From assembly GCA_964017045.1 (NCBI GenBank), contig OZ024808.1, positions 20,515,284-20,579,283 of the forward strand: 64,000 nt of DNA, given 5' to 3'. Origin of the DNA: Omphiscola glabra (lineage: Eukaryota; Mollusca; Gastropoda; Lymnaeidae). Below, one piece after another: positions 34,073 through 46,096 of this stretch (position 1 is the stretch's first letter; each line of letters opens with the position of its first letter). A program made the position numbers and the translations under genes. The notes under the pieces were generated by a model that worked only from the letters and a program-made list of their open reading frames with translations, had not been told where the DNA came from and did no database searches.

Positions 34073-34680
34073 TCAAAGTTCAAAATGGTAAACTCAGCTA
34101 ACCAAAAGCGTATCACTATGGTAGAAAATTCACTAGAAGAAGTAGAGGCCCTCACATACTTAGCCAATACTATTGACTTCAATAGTGAATCCGAAGCATA
34201 TTTCAGGGCTAGAATTGGAAAGGCTAGGTCAGCATTTGTGCTATTAAAGAAAATATGAGCGTCAAAGGAGCTGACTCTTAAAACCAAAGTCAGAATTTTC
34301 AACATTATTGTCAAAACAGTCCTATTATATGTAGCCGAAACTTGGAGAACAACAGCGAGCTTTACGCTCATAAAGTACAAACCTTCATAAACTCTTGCCT
34401 TAGAAAGATCCTGAAGACGAAATGGCCAAACACGATCACTAACAAAGACTTATAAGATACCAGGAGCCTATTGCTGAAGACATCATAGGAAAAAAGATTG
34501 ATGTGGATAGGGCACACTCTAAAAAAAAACCCAGATAACGTCACCAGACAATCCCAAACATGAAATCCACAAGGAAAAAAAGAGAGAGAGAGGAAGCATT
34601 AAAATACTAGGAGGCGCGAGCTAGAGGATAACACAGAAAGATCGTGATATTAATATCAAAATCGATGTTTCAGAACGAGG
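34073..34680 (+). pseudogene. Degenerate LINE ORF2 C-terminal region
   Basis: Frames read VEALTYLANTIDFNSE, ARIGKARSAFVLLKKI, then a stop (TGA where relatives have Trp), ASKELTLKTKVRIFNIIVKT, VLLYVAETWRTT, and after a frameshift INSCLRKILKTKWPNTITNK. This is the region after the reverse transcriptase domain of the same LINE family as 10728-11000. At least one stop and two or more frameshifts make it a relic. Catalytic parts are missing. Both 5' and 3' ends are unclear. Confidence 0.8.
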
Positions 34681-34849
34681 CTACGCCTTGCAGGCCAGTA
34701 TATACTCGGGCTGCCATTTTGTGTGTGTTTTACTGATTTTCGTATAGTTATTTCTGTATTGGATATCCGCCATGGATTGCTACTTTGATTCGGCTACGTT
34801 TTCTGTCCCTTCAGACTTCGGATTTTTGTGGTTTTGAATTTTATTTGTG

Positions 34850-36235
34850 GATAAGCGCATTGGACAGCGGTAATTTCTCCGTCCTGATCCTCTTAGATCT
34901 CAGTGCAGCCTTTGACAATGTTGACCATGGAACCCTTTACAAAAACCTTAAAAATTATTTTGGAATTTCTGGTTCGGTTTTGGCTTGCTTTAGGTCGTAC
35001 CTCTCCGACAGAACGCAGGCGGTCTCTGTCGATGACTGTCTCTCCGACAGTGCTGATTTGGTGTACGGAGTGCCACAGGGGTCAGTATTGGTCCCGGTTC
35101 TATTTACATTGTATACCAGGCCACTGCTCCTCTTGCTAGTGAGGCATGCTGTTGAGAGTCAGTCATTCGCAGATGACACGCAGATATACAAGCATACACA
35201 TCCCTCTTTTGTGGATTCCGCTGTCCAGACTTTGCGGGAGTGCATTGGTGATGTCAAGTCTTGGATATGACACACAACAAGTTGAAGCTTAACGATGACA
35301 AAATGGAAGCACTCTTCATTCACAATCACAAATCATCCTCTACCTCAACCCCCCAACTCATTTCAAAAAAGTAACACCGACATACAGTTTACATCCTCTG
35401 CTAGGAATCTTGGTTATATTCTTTCTAAACAACATGTCTCTTGATAAACATATCTCTCACATTTGTCGTTCTGCATACACCGCTATCCGTCAGATCAGCT
35501 CCATCCGCCACTACCTCACAGTTAGCGCAATAAAAACACAAGTCTGTGCTCTTGTTCGTCTTGGCTGTTGCAACTCTCTTCTGTCTGGTTCGCCAAAACA
35601 CTTTATAGAACAACTACAAAAGTTTGAAAATTCTAAAGGCAAAAAAACCTGATCACGTCACTCCACTACTCCACTCACTTCATTGGCTCCCTGTACAGGC
35701 ACGCATTGATTACAAGCTGTCTGTTCTCTGTCATAACCTTTTCTCAGATTCCTGCCCTTCCTATCTAACCGAACTTCTTTATGTCTATTTATCCCTTCGA
35801 CAGCTTCGCTTCTCTGCAGACGCGTACTAAAATTTATGGTGAACGATCTTTCTCTTTCTGCGCCTCCAAACAATGGAATTCTCTGCCACTACACATCCGC
35901 TATATAACTACAGCCCAGTCCTTCAAAACTGCACTCAAACACATCGCTTTAAATTCTATTTATTACCCGATTGATTTCCCACCCACCCCCCTGACCGATA
36001 AACGATGCTGCTGGCTGCCGTCCATGGCTTGTCATGTAAAAATTATGGGGTGGGTGGGTGAATATGCATTTGTTTTTGTTTTGTTTCTATACAGCTGTTC
36101 TTTATTTCATAAATGTATTTTATTGTCACGATTGTCTCTTTTGTTAAAATTTTTATGTACGGTGCGGTGAGCCCAGCCCTAGGCTAGGGTACCGCGTTAT
36201 ATAAGACAACTAATAATAATACTGATAATAAAGTA
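34850..36235 (+). pseudogene. CR1/L2-type LINE remnant (reverse transcriptase to 3' end)
   Basis: Reverse transcriptase blocks are visible in order: LILLDLSAAFDNVDH, GVPQGSVL (with VPVLF after it), and the catalytic box SFADDTQIYK, where the FADD motif corresponds to Y/FxDD. Then, after frame changes, LNDDKMEALFI, ISHICRSAYTAIRQISSIRH, DHVTPLLHSLHWLPVQARID and YGERSFSFCASKQWNSLPLH. The order and the C-terminal segment are typical of CR1/L2 elements. It ends in a hairpin (36164-36195) and an (ATA)n-like tail rather than poly(A), again as in CR1/L2. Stops and frameshifts show it is inactive, and the endonuclease region is missing. Confidence 0.85.
36161..36198 (+). other. 3'-terminal hairpin of the CR1/L2-type LINE
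   Basis: GCGGT at 36164-36168 pairs with ACCGC at 36191-36195, enclosing GAGCCCAG and an inner CCCTA/TAGGG pairing. In the second copy at 41825-41860 the outer stem is GCGTAGT/ACTACGC; two pairs have changed on both sides, so pairing is kept. Confidence 0.65.
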
Positions 36236-36239
36236 TGGG

Positions 36240-37073
36240 ATACAAATGGAAGTAAATGAAGAGGAACGCACATTACAGATATGAATGTAAAATTCGTGTA
36301 AACGCCCTATGCTTAAAACGGGACATAAGACATAAGTCAGTAAGTAAGATCAATCTTTAGCCGTGGAGGGATCTGGGAAGCCATCTTCCCATAATTCTTT
36401 TTGTTTTTGATTATTATTTCATAAGCTAGGGTTCATTTTAGAGTTTAGTTGAATTCAATGTATCTATTTAGACTTTTGATCAGGCGAAGGACATTTTTAA
36501 GGATTTGGGGGAGGGATTAAGGTGCCATTACCACAAATAAACTGAATTCGCTTTAGTTTTGGAGTGCCACAGGGTTATCATTTAGCACAAAATTATATTC
36601 AAACCATTACTGTTACACTGATCTGCCTAAGGGGATGTGTGTAGAGATTGAGGGTGCTGAAGACAGTCGCGCAAATTCAAAAAAGCAGTTTGGGGGGGGG
36701 GGGGGGATTTTTAAAGCATATTTGATGAATTCGGTGTGACATTTCAAACTTTCCTGTGGGAAGCACAAAAATTAGCCATTATAAAGATGATCAAAGTCAT
36801 CTTTTGATCCGCACCAGAGGGATATGAACTAAATTCATTCCAGTTGTGGTGCCCTTGAGGGTATTCATTTCCACTAGCTTAATATATCCTATTAATTTTT
36901 TTTAGTCCCCCCTACCCTCCCACTATGTTTTTGATAAATTCAAAATGCAAAAAGTGTGTTTTAGCAAATACTTTAATTTATTTTTGCAGCATTCTACAAT
37001 TGGAGAGCAACGGAAAAGATGCTATTTTAAAAAAAAAATGTAGGTGTCACTTAACCTTAGAAACATCGCGTGA
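36240..37073. other. Stretch with no recognised gene
   Basis: AT-rich with a G run at about 36691-36705. No exon or transposon boundary recognised. Confidence 0.45.
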
Positions 37074-37212
37074 GCCCAGCAACCGTTACGACTGCAGTGG
37101 GCCCAGCAACCGTTACGACTGCAGTGGGCCCAGCAACCGTTACGACTGCATTAGGCCCAGCAAGCGTTTCGACTGCAGTGGGCCCAGCAACAGTTACAAC
37201 TGCAGTGGGCCA
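37074..37212 (+). repeat. 27-bp tandem array
   Basis: Five units containing GCCCAGCAACCGTTACGACT and GCAGTGG. A period divisible by three gives a repeated SNRYDCSGP frame that I do not regard as coding. Confidence 0.93.
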
Positions 37213-37979
37213 TAATATTTTAGGGGCTTAACAATGTGACGTGGGTATTTTCTGATCATTTTTTTCAGTGTAAGTTCGGGGAGAACAAAACCAAAAAGTG
37301 GCAAAAGGGGCCTCGAAAAGTCGAGCGACGGCACTGCTTCGCCTGCTAGTGTTATGCAAACATGTTTATGTTATTAAATAGTAAGATGGCTTTCATTTTT
37401 TTATTTAAATCTTTTTTTGGGGCTGAACTGAATATTTAAAATGAATTTTCAGAAGAAAAAGAAAAGGTTTCCATCACAAAAAAAGCTTTGCTAACATCCT
37501 TTTATATGTTGAACGCTAATGTAAAAAAATAAAATAAAAATAGTTAAAATAATCAAATTACGTGTAATAACCTTTGATAAATATTTTCAAATTTTACCAG
37601 AGTCAAATGAAAAAAAAAAAAAACGGTTTCTTTGAAAGGTCTATATATTTTTATATTTATCACAACGGGTCATTCTTACAAATCGTTTATGAGCGCCACT
37701 ATTATTTAAAGAAGACGTGAGCTGTTTACGAAACAAAGTATACATTTCACAATTTTCAGTTCATTGACATTTCTTTTTGTTGGAATTTCAAACTATTACA
37801 GATAAATTACAAACTGAACCTTAGATATACTCAAAAAACACGTTATTCCCAAAATCCACAGAAATTTAATTATAAATTGACAAATTAGGAATAAGGATTT
37901 TTTTTCTCCCTAAAACAATTGCCAACAAAAATGGAATTGGAATAATAGTCAAATCGAAATAATGCTGGTTCACAATAAA

Positions 37980-38015
<36 letters not shown>

Positions 38016-41000
38016 CTGATAGATTTTCATCAAGGAAAAAAAAATATAAATTTTTAAAAATCCTTGCAACTAGATGGGAGAGTTTGTTTATTATTCTGTT
38101 TTTAAACAGACAAATGGCAGATTGGAGTTTATTAATTATAGTCATTTTTTTGTTGTTTTTTTTAAATTTAAACCTGTGTTATTCAGGAACCTTTGCTGCA
38201 ACATTAACACATTTAAAGAAAACACAAAAAAGCTGTCGATATAATTGATGAAATGTCCACTACATGGATGCGACCGTTAATTCATAATTTAACAAATATC
38301 TTTTCAATTTATTTTTTTTAAGTTTCCGTTTTATAAAACTCAACATTCATAAAATCGAGTACATTTATAATTATGCTAATAAAAATATTTTTTTTAAAGC
38401 CTAATGCATGTTACAATTTATAATTAACTTAACAACACCTATACCTACTTTAAAAGTAATGCTTTAATAATGAAATATAATTTGAAAATAGATTGCATAT
38501 GCTTGATACATATCAAGAACTATTATTAGAATTGTAGACCTTCATACTGATGTCAAGGTGTTATAATACAGTGTTATTAAAGTCTTTAAATTTGTGACGC
38601 TGCAAAAAATAAATGAATAAAAATACATATAAGTGCGAACAACTGGTAGTAAGACTTCGGCTTGTAATCAAGAGCGGAAAGTACGCTATTTTTAATCGAA
38701 TACTGTAAGCCTTTAACAAGATTGGCCTTATATATAAGGATCATCAAATACACCGAACGTATGGATATTTCATGGACTCCACTAAGTATAATCGGTTAAA
38801 GGCACCAGATACTATTCTTTTAAAAACTCTTTTAAAATAACAAATATTTTTTAATTAAAAAATGTATAATCCTTATATCGTTGTGTTAGTATTGCTCCGG
38901 GGGGGGGGCACTTGACTTTACCCGAGGGGCAGTGCCACCCACCCCCCCCACCCTTCCCCCACCCCCCAAACGAGAGATGGCCGAAAGAAACCATGTTTTC
39001 ACTAGTCCGCTAGATGTCGCATTGAAATGAAGATAAAACTGAGAAACGTTCGTCTAAGTGCTCGGCGCCCCTGGGGCGAATCAGCGTGTCCCGTGTCAGC
39101 ATATTTTGGGAACCACTGATCTGACCTATACGCGATAAAATAATAAAAACAACAAAATATTGAATAATAACAACATATATAATAATAATAATAATAATAG
39201 AATGATAATAATAATAATGGTAATAATAATAATCATCATTTAAGCATTAATTAAAAAAAAAACTAATGCTGATTATTAGAGTCGATTTCGTTACTTGAGA
39301 ATCTTAGCTGCTGTATTTTGTTGTGTTGTTAGACGAAATGAAACGCGATCGGTTGAGAGCCCTTTTAATAAAAAAAAAAAAATACTGGTTGTTAAAACAT
39401 TTGTAAAAAGGTGTGCGGCTAACAAACAAAGTTAATATCGTGAACCCAATCACCATTATGGGTCGGGACTTAATCCCAGTGCATGACTTGTTCTATCAGA
39501 CAACAGCTTGCAGCTGTCAGTTGTGTAATATAGCCACGCCCCTTTATTTATTTCCCCAGTTATCCCATTACCTTTTTAATTAAATCCAAAGCTATAATAT
39601 CAGACTGCTAGCTGGACAACAATAGCACATAGATATCTTTTCCCTGTGTTTATTTTAAAACGGTGGTGGCCTCCCTATGGTTGTTAACAAATTTGCGCAG
39701 GTGTCAGTGGAGTAAAATAGCTTGTTTTTGTGCTGTCAGAAAAGTGGTTTGGGGGGGGGGTCTCTTAATTTTAATTTACCTGATTAACGAAAAACACAAT
39801 GTATTCGAAATACACTTAAAACTAACTATACATAAAGTATATGTGGACAGAACATGGCGCCCCAAAGTAAACGCCACCCGGGGTGGTACGTTCAATACAT
39901 CCCGACCTTCTGCGCCGGGCAATGATTTTTAACAGACAACAATCATGAGTGTTTAAAAATGGATTTTTTTAAAAACCTTACGACACGAAGTTGATTATTG
40001 ATATCAATAAATAAATAAATATTTTTTTAGATACTTGTCTTTTCGATAACACACTAAGAACAATAATTTCAAAAGTCTTTTAGAGTAAAAGTAATCTGAG
40101 GGGAACATGATTTCGTAAGTCTTATGTTTAATGACATGTCTTCTCTCAGAGATTTGTTGTTAAGTGTCGTCTGCAGTTCGAAATCGCATCATGAATGAAA
40201 TAGGTGACATTGAAATAAAGCACAGTTCCATGAGAATATAGATTGTATTTCTATCCCATCATTGTGTCTCTATACAAGAGGTCGTGTCATTTCAGGATAA
40301 AATGACACGAAGTCTTCATTGTAAAAAAAAAAAAAAATTCATGTGTTTCATGACACCAGCTAAAATATCTCTAAAACCAGTAGCATTGGAAGAGGGGTGT
40401 GGAAAGATTGGTTCACCACAATCGTCATATTGTTCCCTTTATATATTTATGGGCGCCTTGTTCGGCCAACTGACGATTTTTTCTTTCATGAAAAAAAAAA
40501 AGGGGGGGGGGGAAGCCGTACCCTCCCCGAGCGGTACAAACCCTCGCTACGCAACTGCTTGAATCAACTCACCAACTCATCAACTCATTAACTCTAGAGC
40601 GCTTAACATCTTATTCGTAATTGATGAATAGAAAACATAAGAAAAGAATAATGCTGAAAAAAATCAACGCGAAATTCCAAGCAGATTTTTTAAAAAACGT
40701 TTGAATTCGATGTTAAATATGATTGGAATGTAACATTTTAAATATGTCTTACGTCATCGGCAAACTTAGAATGTATTTATTTTATAGTCTACGGGATATT
40801 CTTTTTTTTTTTCGTAAAAAAAATTGCAGCGAATGATGGAAAAATTCATTAAATAAGTCCACACTTACCAAAATGAAAAGTAATTCTCACACATACCTCA
40901 CTTTAATTCCCCACTGATTGTAATTTCATCAAACGTAAAAATGTATATCCCTGAAGCTTTCGTGTTTAACACAACTGTAGGTTGTTTCTTCAAGCTGCGT

Positions 41001-41386
41001 GAAAGATATCCAATAGTTAATGAGCACAACGCATTATTGTCAATGTATTAAACGTATGGTAACATTAACTCTGCTTCTTTAAATAATAGCGATGATATAG
41101 TTTCAAAAACTCAGGAACATGTGTTTCTAGAAACACATTATGGCTTGAACAATCTAATCCTGTTTCAAAGATTTGTGCAAAGTTGGCCGTAAAGAAAATA
41201 AGCAAGCACTTTTTCGGCGTGCGCAGTTTTACGGAGCGCATGCGCAAAGCACATCACATCGCACGAAAAGAAGAACCGGCTGTGCAATCAATAGTGTCGC
41301 AGGACGTTAGTCTGGTGTTTGGTTGCTGTGCGTCTCTCAGACATACGCGCAGACTGCCGGATACAGTCACAAGGATCTTAGGATAG
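37213..41386. other. 4-kb AT-rich region without recognised gene
   Basis: No splice-supported exon. Features seen: a T run at 37982-38009, C/G runs at 38899-38970 and 40503-40512, an (ATA)n microsatellite at about 39165-39235, and a CCACTGATCTGACC word near 39113 that resembles the inverse of a hAT end. Several short ORFs are AT-biased and featureless. Confidence 0.45.
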
Positions 41387-42863
41387 CAGGGCTACCACAC
41401 CTTGGGAAATTTCCCAAGATCTTAGGAATTCACGACCCCCTTTGGGATCTGAGGAATAATTTTGAAAATCAGGCAAAACCTTGGGAAATATTAACGGGGG
41501 AAGATTTTTTACATATTTTGAAAAAACGCAAACAACATATGTGATAAAAATTAAAGTGAAAATAATGCAAAATAGTTTTTAAAGTAAAAAATTATTGTTT
41601 TAATTCTTTTCTGTTTTTAATTTTTAAAACCATTCATATATAAATAAAAATTAAAGTTAATTTGTGAAGTATTAAAAAGTTAATAATTAAAGAAATTCAA
41701 TTTTCTATATATTTACATTGAAGATTAAAAATTTACATTCAGGTTTTGAAACTTTATCAAATTGACCTTTTACACCATATGCATAGAACAGTCTCAACAA
41801 TATGTTTGTTAAATTGTATGTACAGCGTAGTGAGCCCAGCCCTAGGTTGGGGTACTACGCTATAAAACACTTCTTATAATGATAATAATAATAATAAATA
41901 AACTGATAATAAATCTTAAAATCTAAAAGGTAATCTATATAGACTATTAATATTATAGAATTTGGGGGGGGGGGGGTGGGGGGCAATAGGTCGAAAACTT
42001 TATCATTAGGCTATTAGACATTAGTAACCATACGAAAAACAGTACAAGCCAAAGAGGGAACGATAGTGTTCAATCAAGAATCGATAGTAAAATTTGATGA
42101 ATTTCAGTTACTTCTACAATGTGTTCAAACTATGATACGATGCATCTGTTAAAAATCCAGCCTTATTGTTATCAATTATAAAAAAAAAAATGTGTACATT
42201 TACACACAACTAATTAAGATATTAAAAGTATACGTTGTAGGATTATAACTGAAAATTTCATTTAAACAGTTTTTTGAAAAGATAAATAATTATAATATAA
42301 AAAAAATACATATTGTCTTCATATAATATCAATCAATTTAACTACATTTATTATTATTAAATTCTGCTTAATTGCTTTGCAAATCCCATTACTAATCAAC
42401 TGACTTAAAATAAGAAAAAACATGTTTTGATGATGAACCTTTTGCCCTTGTAAAGAGACGTATGTGTTAATTAGCTATGTGAGCTTTGTTTAAAAATGAG
42501 TTCTAATAATTACACATGAATTGTAAATGATCTTTTTACCAGAAAATTTGGAGGTAATATTTAGTAGCCTAACTCCAGTGGGTATTGATATTTTGGATTA
42601 TAAATTAATATAATTTTTTTTTTCAAAATATTTTTTTTTCCCTTATATGTGATTAACATTTTTTAGAAATGTCTTTTAAAATAAATTCCAGTCAATTACT
42701 GTACCAAGTGTTTCAGTGGCATTAATTCAAGCTATTATAGCAATAATTACATAGAAAAACCACTTTTAAAGAACACTCTTATATATTTATATGATCTTGG
42801 GTAATCTTGGGAAATTTTTTGACAAAATCTTGGGACATTTTAAAAAAGTGAGTGGCAGCCCTG
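41387..42863 (+). mobile_element. Non-autonomous hAT-type DNA transposon, copy 2
   Basis: Same family and orientation as 540-1702: begins CAGGGCTACCACACCTTGGG and ends GTGGCAGCCCTG. It differs by about 220 bp of extra AT-rich sequence at about 41535-41760 and by a nested LINE tail at 41802-41896. The flanking 8-mers TAGGATAG and GATAGAGG do not form a clean duplication, although both contain GATAG, so one border may have been altered after insertion. Contains a G run at about 41964-41975. Confidence 0.8.
41802..41896 (+). mobile_element. CR1/L2-type LINE 3' tail nested in the hAT element
   Basis: Matches the last ~90 bp of the LINE at 34850-36235: TGAGCCCAGCCCTAGG is identical, the surrounding stem is conserved as a structure, and the copy ends in an (ATA)n-like microsatellite. 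The other hAT copy (540-1702) lacks it: CAGTCTCAACAATAAATAAA is continuous at 714-733. This is an extremely 5'-truncated insertion that arrived after the hAT element. Confidence 0.82.
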
Positions 42864-43186
42864 GATAGAGGCAGTAATATGGCAGAATATGGACTGGAAA
42901 ACCGCAGGATACGGGCGAGAGGACCACAATATATGGACTTGATGACCACAGAAGGAACAAAGGATATGGACAAGAGAAACCCGCAAGATGTGGACAGAAG
43001 AGCAACTGGATATCATGGATAGGAGGAACGCAGCATAGAAATAGAAGGAGCCCAAAACTTATCAAGATGAGCAATTGTTAATAGATTCCTATCGAATTTC
43101 ATGACTTTCAGTTCAAGGATTGCCACCGGTTACTCTGGCATGTGAAAACGTGCCAAAATGTCCGCTAAACTTCAAAGTTTGGGGGA

Positions 43187-43455
43187 ACGCTGGTCTAGAC
43201 TGAGACTGCTTCTACGACTGAGTCTGCCTCTACGGCTGAGTCTGCCTCTACGGCTGAGTCTGCCTCTACGGCTGAGACTGCCTCTACGGCTGAGTCTGCC
43301 TCTACGGCTGAGACTGCCTCTATGGTTGAGTCTGCCTCTACGGCTGAGAGTGCCTCTACGGCTCAGTCAGCCTCTACGGCTGAGACTGCCTCTATGGCTG
43401 AGTCTGCCTCTACGGCTGAGAGTGCCTCTACGGCTGAGACTGCCTCTACGGCTGA
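43187..43455 (+). repeat. 18-bp tandem array
   Basis: About fourteen to fifteen units of CTGAGTCTGCCTCTACGG, with GAGACTG and GAGAGTG variants. The frames reading ESASTAESASTAE and LPLRLSLPLR arise from the period. An upstream Met does not make this a gene, as no splice sites or signal peptide support it. Confidence 0.9.
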
Positions 43456-43633
43456 TATTGCGGTGGTTGTGTATTACCGTACTGCATACGGCCGTCGTCA
43501 TGTGTCACGAATTGCTTCGCGTGACTCCGTTATCTGGGGGTATATGGAATACAGTGTACTCAAAAGTACCTCACTTGACAAAAAGTTCTTTGCAGTTATT
43601 AGTTCGACACTTTTATTCCACACCACTCTAATC

Positions 43634-43780
43634 GAGTGGTTCTCAACCTTCCTCACGTCGCGACCCTTTCATACGGTCCTCGTGTTGTTGCGACCCCCCC
43701 CCCCCCCAGCCACATAATTATTTTCGTTGCTACTTTATAACTGTAGAGTATTTTTTTCACATGGTCTTAGGCGACCCCCG
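43634..43780 (-). mobile_element. Truncated SPIN-like hAT MITE
   Basis: On the plus strand it begins AGTGGTTCTCAACCTTCCTC and contains GTCGCGACCCTTTCATACGG, TTCGTTGCTACTTTATAACT and ATGGTCTTAGGCGACCCCCG, the reverse of the copy at 47135-47315. The distal end with its inverted repeat is missing. A run of C at 43686-43699 replaces part of the interior. Confidence 0.7.
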
Positions 43781-44161
43781 AGATCTAACAAGACTTCCCA
43801 TTAGTAATGTGGGTTCTGCTAACAAGCTTAGGCAAAGAACCATCGACCACCTGCACTCTACTACCGTACTACACCCCCCACCCTCTTGCCTTCAGTATCC
43901 CTACGCTATAGTCCGCCTGGTACAAAACAAACTATCGGGGTCTCTAACACCCTTGACATCCAGGTCTCTGCTATCTCCAGATTTTATTACATCCAAGGGG
44001 AGCTCGTTCTAGTCTTGTCAGAAGGATATAAATTTCTCGGGTCCCCATAAACACTAACTAAATCCGTCTAATGTGTACAGCGACCTTGATAGCAGGGTTA
44101 TATGTAGATATTAATGAAATGCTTTTGGGACAACGATTCGCGTCTTCTATATGTAACGGGG

Positions 44162-44733
44162 TTGCGAAAGCGACCGCGTCCTCGAAGAAATTCGGGGGCG
44201 TCCACATGGGGTTTTGCCTCTTCGCGGCGTGGCGGACTAGTAGGGGGGACTTGTCCACCCGAAGCTAAAAAACCCCGGCCAAACGCATGACTCCCAACGC
44301 AACGGGAGCTGCCACTAACATGATTACTAGTTGCTGTTAATGGGTATGAGGCTTGGGTGGCCAAGAAAACCCATGCCGATGATTTTAACTACGCGGCCGT
44401 GAGAAAGCCGCCCCTAGGCAACCGTTTCGTCCCGCCACTACCAACGTCCCGACCGAAAGACTCCTTGGGCGGTGGGGGTTGGTAACGCAACACCAAACCA
44501 CCGGAGTGGAAGCAAAGCCGTCCTGACCCACAGAGAGTTAACTGCGGACGCTTTAAACGCAGCGTCCTCGGTCGACCGGGCCTCCCCTAGGTCAAGGGGG
44601 AGGTTCCCGGCGCCCTCCCGCACGAGCTGGAGTCGGGTTAAGTCCTTCAGTGCTCTGGTTTGTGTGGGGGAGCGCCGGGGGGGGCATTAAGAGCTCACGC
44701 TCGACGGCCCACCGATTCCATCTCTTATGCGAC
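44162..44733 (+). mobile_element. GC-rich retroposon-like element, copy A
   Basis: A 572-bp GC-rich island in AT-rich surroundings, flanked by a perfect 13-bp direct repeat, ATATGTAACGGGG, at 44149-44161 and 44734-44746. A target duplication of this length suggests target-primed reverse transcription. The right part, from CTACGCGGCCGTGAGAAAGC at 44389 to CATCTCTTATGCGAC, is shared with the shorter copy at 54035-54360. There is no poly(A) or simple-repeat tail and no recognisable protein domain, so it could be a SINE or the 3' end of an unrecognised LINE. Confidence 0.65.
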
Positions 44734-44746
44734 ATATGTAACGGGG

Positions 44747-45621
44747 AAGAGCCTTTAAAAATGTGGTTGCTTTCCGTTGTTTGATTTTCTTGTGATCGTT
44801 GACCCATTAACAAACATACAAACGTTATATATACATATATTAATATAGAAAATTTGACCCGACGTTACTCGGTAGTAATGAAACACATATTATGCTATTT
44901 ATTCATTACTATTATTATTTAAGTTTTCTTATTTCTTGCTTATCTCAAGATCTAGAAATCCCCTTTTTACCCGTGCAGCTAATTAGGATAAGACGTTCTG
45001 TGTCGTAAAAAAGTTGTAACAATTTCAAAGAAATGTAATTCTTTAAATTAAATTTACGATAGTTCCAACCCCTTTAAAATTAAATTTAGGAAATAATAAA
45101 GCAAAAGTTCCTTATACTTAAAGAATTATCTCTTTTTATATATTTAAGTTTGTAATATCCTTAGATTTTGAGACATTTCTATATACAAGGCTATTCCCCC
45201 TGACATATAGATGGTTCCTGGAAACTTTGGTCATAATTCCCTTATTCCAAAAAGCCGTTAAAGCGAACAAAGCTTAAATAGTAAAGGGTAAAGATTTTAA
45301 AAAAAAAAAAAAAAAAAAAAAAGGAATATTATTTTCAAATGTCTTTGAGTGACGTTATTTTAATTATAATGGAGTTACTGTCTTATGAGCTTTTTTCATG
45401 CCTTGATTAATTAGCAATGTTATGTAGAAGATGTGTCCAGGGTAGGGATAATCACAATTGTTTGGGTTAGCCTCAAATCACCTTATACTAAAAAGAATTC
45501 ACTGAACATGTAGGTTTATTTTAGGAGTATAATAGTGTCCCAAAGGATTAATTGGTTACATATGGAACAGCTTCGAGCTGTAGGGGATTTCAATTTTTAT
45601 ATATAAAATAATGTACGTTTT
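44747..45621. other. AT-rich stretch with no recognised gene
   Basis: Contains an A run at about 45300-45322. No exon seen. Confidence 0.45.
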
Positions 45622-45840
45622 GCCACACCTGCAAGTAGTCATTGTGACACACCTGCCAGTAGTCATTTTGACAGCCCTGCCAGTGTTCATTGTGCCACAC
45701 CTGCCAGTTGTCATTGTGCCGCACCTGCCAGTAGGCATTGTGCCAACCTTGCCAGTGTTCATTGTGCCACATCTGCCAGTAGTCATTGTGCCATATCTGC
45801 AAGTAGTCATTGTGCCACACCTGCCAATAGTAATTGTGTC
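45622..45840 (+). repeat. 24-bp tandem array
   Basis: About nine units containing ACACCTGCCAGTAGTCATTG and TGCC. Frames on both strands are open because the period is divisible by three. Confidence 0.9.
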
Positions 45841-46096
45841 TCCTCATAATTGTCAACGTTAAATTACCAGTTTATTGAGTCAGACACCTTTAATGCAACA
45901 AACTCAAAAACATGCCATCTCTTTTCAAAAATTATATTTGGGACCATAATCATTTTTATGTTCTTCTCAAATTCATTGCAAAAAAAAAAAAAATGGCCAA
46001 GATGAAACTATTGATATATCGTTAGCGGTTAGGACCAGATTTCGGATTACATTGTGTATTTCTCCAGTTAGCACGAAGCTAATCCCTGCTGATATA

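Noticed and set aside
39663..39932. ORF reading WRPKVNATRGGTFNTSRPSA at its end
   Set aside because: The C-terminal part resembles sequence often seen at MITE ends (CACCCGGGGTGGTACG), and no family match or splice site supports a gene.
43158..43717. Ser/Thr/Ala/Glu-rich ORF resembling a mucin or adhesin
   Set aside because: The ESASTA repeat is the 18-bp array, and its downstream part runs into a SPIN-like hAT fragment. No signal peptide or exon structure supports it.
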